A stretch of DNA of 64,000 nucleotides from Billgrantia saliphila (GTDB lineage: Bacteria; Pseudomonadota; Gammaproteobacteria; Pseudomonadales; Halomonadaceae), in the NCBI RefSeq assembly GCF_002930105.1, contig NZ_PJRN01000018.1:1-64000 (forward strand), in the 5' to 3' direction. Made by a program: the position numbers and the translations under genes. The notes under the pieces are model-generated. The model did no database searches, was not told the DNA's origin, and saw only the letters and a list, made by a program, of their open reading frames with translations. Shown here piece after piece: positions 62,249 to 64,000 of this stretch (positions are counted from its first letter, which is position 1; each line of letters starts with the position of its first letter).

Positions 62249-63609
62249 TCCGCGGCTGGCGGGGCCTCGGCCAGCGGGCGAGCCGGCAGCCAGGCCCGGG
62301 CGGACAGGCCCCCCAGGGGGGAGGTGTCCAGTTGCAGCCGGCCGCCGTGCAACGTCACCAGGTCGGCGACGATGGACAGCCCCAGGCCATTGCCGGAGCG
62401 CCGCTCGTCCAGGCGTGAGCCGCGAGCCATGGCGGCCTCTCGCTGCGTCTCGTCCATGCCGGGGCCGTCATCCTCCACGCAGAGCCAGATCCCGTCGTCC
62501 CCGTTATGCCCCCCCAGGCGGACATGACCGTTCGCCCAGCGCAGGGCGTTGTCCAACAGGTTACCGACGAGTTCCTGAAGGTCCTGGGGCGCCATTCGCA
62601 CGCGCAGACCGCCCGGCAGGCTGTGCTCGAATTTCACGCCGCGGCGACCGGCAAGCCGCCCCAAACCGTCGAGAATGGGGGCCAGCACTTCGGCCACCGC
62701 GACCTTGGGAGCCAGGCCAACATCGCCCGCCGCGGTGGCACGGGCCAAGTGGTGGCGCACGGCATCGTCGATGCGTCCGAGCTCGTCGCGCATCTTGGTG
62801 CGGCGTGGCTCCTCGATGCCATCGGCGAGCGTGGTCAGCACGCTCACCGGGGTCTTGAGGGCGTGAGCCAGATTGCCGGCGGCATGGCGGGCGTGCTCCA
62901 TCAGGCGCCGGTCACGGGCCAGCACGGCGTTCATGGCGCCGGCAAGGCGAGCCAGCTCGGCGGGCAGGCGGGTGTCGAGCCGCTCGGCGTCGCCGTTCTC
63001 TACCTGCGCCAGGTCGCCTTGCATGCGTCGCAGCGGTGCCAGACCCCAGCGCACTTGTAGGGCCAGCATCGTCAGCACCAGCAGGCCCAGGCCGGCGAGC
63101 GACAGCGCCACCAGCCGGGCGAAGCGATCCAGCTCGAGGTCCAGCGTCTCGCGCGGCGCCGCCACGCTGACGTGCAGCGGGGCCTCGAGCGGAGCCAGGT
63201 GGATGTCGCGCTCTACGACCCGCAGCGGTGCGCCGCGCGGCCCCATCAGGTCATGCCGGACCACCCCGGTCGATTCGCGGACGGGCAGGCGCTGGTCCCA
63301 TAGTGAGCGCGAGGTCAGCACCCGCTCGCCACCGTCGCTGACCTGCCAGTACCAGCCGGAAAAGACCTGCTCGAAGCGCGGGTCGCCGAGATCGCGTTCC
63401 TGCACCAGGCGTTGCCGCACGTCGTCCCAGGCGAGTCCGGCGATCACCACGTTGAGCAGCGCCTCCAACTGACGGTCGAAGGCGCCGGTGGCGGTGGTGC
63501 GAAAGTGCTGGGCGAGGCCGAAGCCGGCCAACGGCAGGGTAACCGCCAGGACCAGCAGGGTGGCCAGTATCAGTCGGCTGGCCAGCGACAATCGGCTTAG
63601 CCGGTTCAT
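62245..63609 (-). CDS. PhoQ-like sensor histidine kinase
   Basis: A 454-residue membrane kinase with two helices (about 13-33 and 165-187) around a periplasmic sensor of about 130 residues, a HAMP-like linker, the phospho-accepting His249 in NLAHALKTPVSVLTTLADG, and an ATPase domain with LLDNALRWANGHVR, DDGPGMD and GNGLGLSIV. The His-box wording is closest to PhoQ-like kinases that sense divalent cations or membrane stress. Its ATG overlaps the response-regulator stop by 4 bases, forming a two-component operon. Confidence 0.92.
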   Translation of the reverse strand: MNRLSRLSLASRLILATLLVLAVTLPLAGFGLAQHFRTTATGAFDRQLEALLNVVIAGLAWDDVRQRLVQERDLGDPRFEQVFSGWYWQVSDGGERVLTSRSLWDQRLPVRESTGVVRHDLMGPRGAPLRVVERDIHLAPLEAPLHVSVAAPRETLDLELDRFARLVALSLAGLGLLVLTMLALQVRWGLAPLRRMQGDLAQVENGDAERLDTRLPAELARLAGAMNAVLARDRRLMEHARHAAGNLAHALKTPVSVLTTLADGIEEPRRTKMRDELGRIDDAVRHHLARATAAGDVGLAPKVAVAEVLAPILDGLGRLAGRRGVKFEHSLPGGLRVRMAPQDLQELVGNLLDNALRWANGHVRLGGHNGDDGIWLCVEDDGPGMDETQREAAMARGSRLDERRSGNGLGLSIVADLVTLHGGRLQLDTSPLGGLSARAWLPARPLAEAPPAAD

Positions 63610-64000
63610 GAGGCCTCGGCGTCGCCGATGAGCCGGTAGCCCTGGCCGCGGCGGGTCTCGATGCGCGCCGCTCCCAGCTTGCGCCGCAGGCGGCTGATCT
63701 GGACATCGATGACGTTGGAGTCGGGCTCATGGTCACGGTCGTAGACATGCTCGGCGAGCTCGCTGCGGCTGACCACCCGTGGAGCGGCGTGGGCCAGATA
63801 GGCGAGCAGACGAGATTCCTGGGCGGTCAGGCTAACCGGCCGGCCGGCCAGGGTGACGCTGCCGGTATGAGTATCGAAGGCCAGCTCACCGATGCGCAGC
63901 ACCGGGTGAGCATGGCCGTGGCTGCGGCGCACCAGGGCGCGCAGGCGGAACAGCACTTCGGCGGTCTCGAACGGCTTGGTGACGTAATCGTCGGCTCCGG
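63606..64000 (-). CDS. OmpR/PhoP-family response regulator, C-terminal part (partial)
   Basis: The 5' end lies beyond the window. The visible 131 residues begin inside the receiver domain with GADDYVTKPFETAEVLFRL, which carries the conserved Lys, and continue into a winged-helix DNA-binding domain with SLTAQESRLLAYLAHAAP and DSNVIDVQISRLRRKLGAAR. It is the partner of the kinase that overlaps its stop. Confidence 0.93.
   Translation of the reverse strand, partial: GADDYVTKPFETAEVLFRLRALVRRSHGHAHPVLRIGELAFDTHTGSVTLAGRPVSLTAQESRLLAYLAHAAPRVVSRSELAEHVYDRDHEPDSNVIDVQISRLRRKLGAARIETRRGQGYRLIGDAEAS

Overview
The window is high-GC Gammaproteobacterial chromosome. The density of TRAP and ABC importers, a phasin, taurine (sulfonate) dissimilation genes, a PhoQ-like kinase and an RsmY-type small RNA suggest a halophilic Halomonadaceae member (Halomonas or close relative). 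That assignment is inference from gene content; no rRNA gene or other marker lies in the window. No CRISPR array, intact insertion sequence or complete tRNA was seen.

Left part (1-5.2 kb): the end of a taurine/sulfoacetaldehyde operon (xsc end, pta, tauE-like exporter), a decayed methylmalonyl-CoA mutase fragment, a phasin gene and a ZIP metal transporter. An integration scar follows: the 3' half of a CAT-anticodon tRNA, then the first codons of a P4-type integrase broken by a stop, then A+T-rich sequence.

5.2-18 kb is a coherent catabolic island. On the minus strand are a YtcJ-type amidohydrolase, an AruI-like 2-ketoarginine decarboxylase and an aldehyde dehydrogenase. A LysR regulator separates them from a plus-strand operon with an M20 amidohydrolase, a TRAP importer (dctPQM), a cupin, a guanidinobutyrase and a COG0523 GTPase. 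Read together, they predict uptake of an amide-linked guanidino compound, amide cleavage, decarboxylation, oxidation to 4-guanidinobutanoate and hydrolysis to GABA plus urea. 18-22 kb holds a LysR regulator divergent from a glutathione transferase and a three-module flavin/iron-sulfur reductase.

22-29 kb (minus strand) is a second TRAP-linked operon: dctP, dctQ, dctM, short-chain dehydrogenase, 3-hydroxyacyl-CoA-type dehydrogenase, beta-keto acid cleavage enzyme and LacI regulator, with a perfect 14-bp CpG-centred palindrome upstream of dctP. 29.6-32.7 kb holds a Crp/Fnr regulator, a frameshifted GH94 (cyclic glucan synthase) relic, an RsmY/CsrB-type small RNA with GGA-bearing hairpin loops, and a zinc metallopeptidase. 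33-40.7 kb is a complete oligopeptide-type ABC importer next to a CocE/NonD hydrolase.

40.8-58 kb is mixed: a sodium/solute symporter with a small partner, nicotinate phosphoribosyltransferase, a DUF892 protein, a PQQ-type sugar dehydrogenase, a subtilisin-type autotransporter lipoprotein, two overlapping c-di-GMP/response-regulator genes, a Rieske-FAD oxidoreductase, CtaG and DUF2243 membrane proteins, NnrU, a zinc alcohol dehydrogenase and a diguanylate cyclase. The window ends with a polyamine-type ABC importer (58-62 kb) and, convergent to it, a PhoQ-like sensor kinase with its response regulator cut by the window edge.
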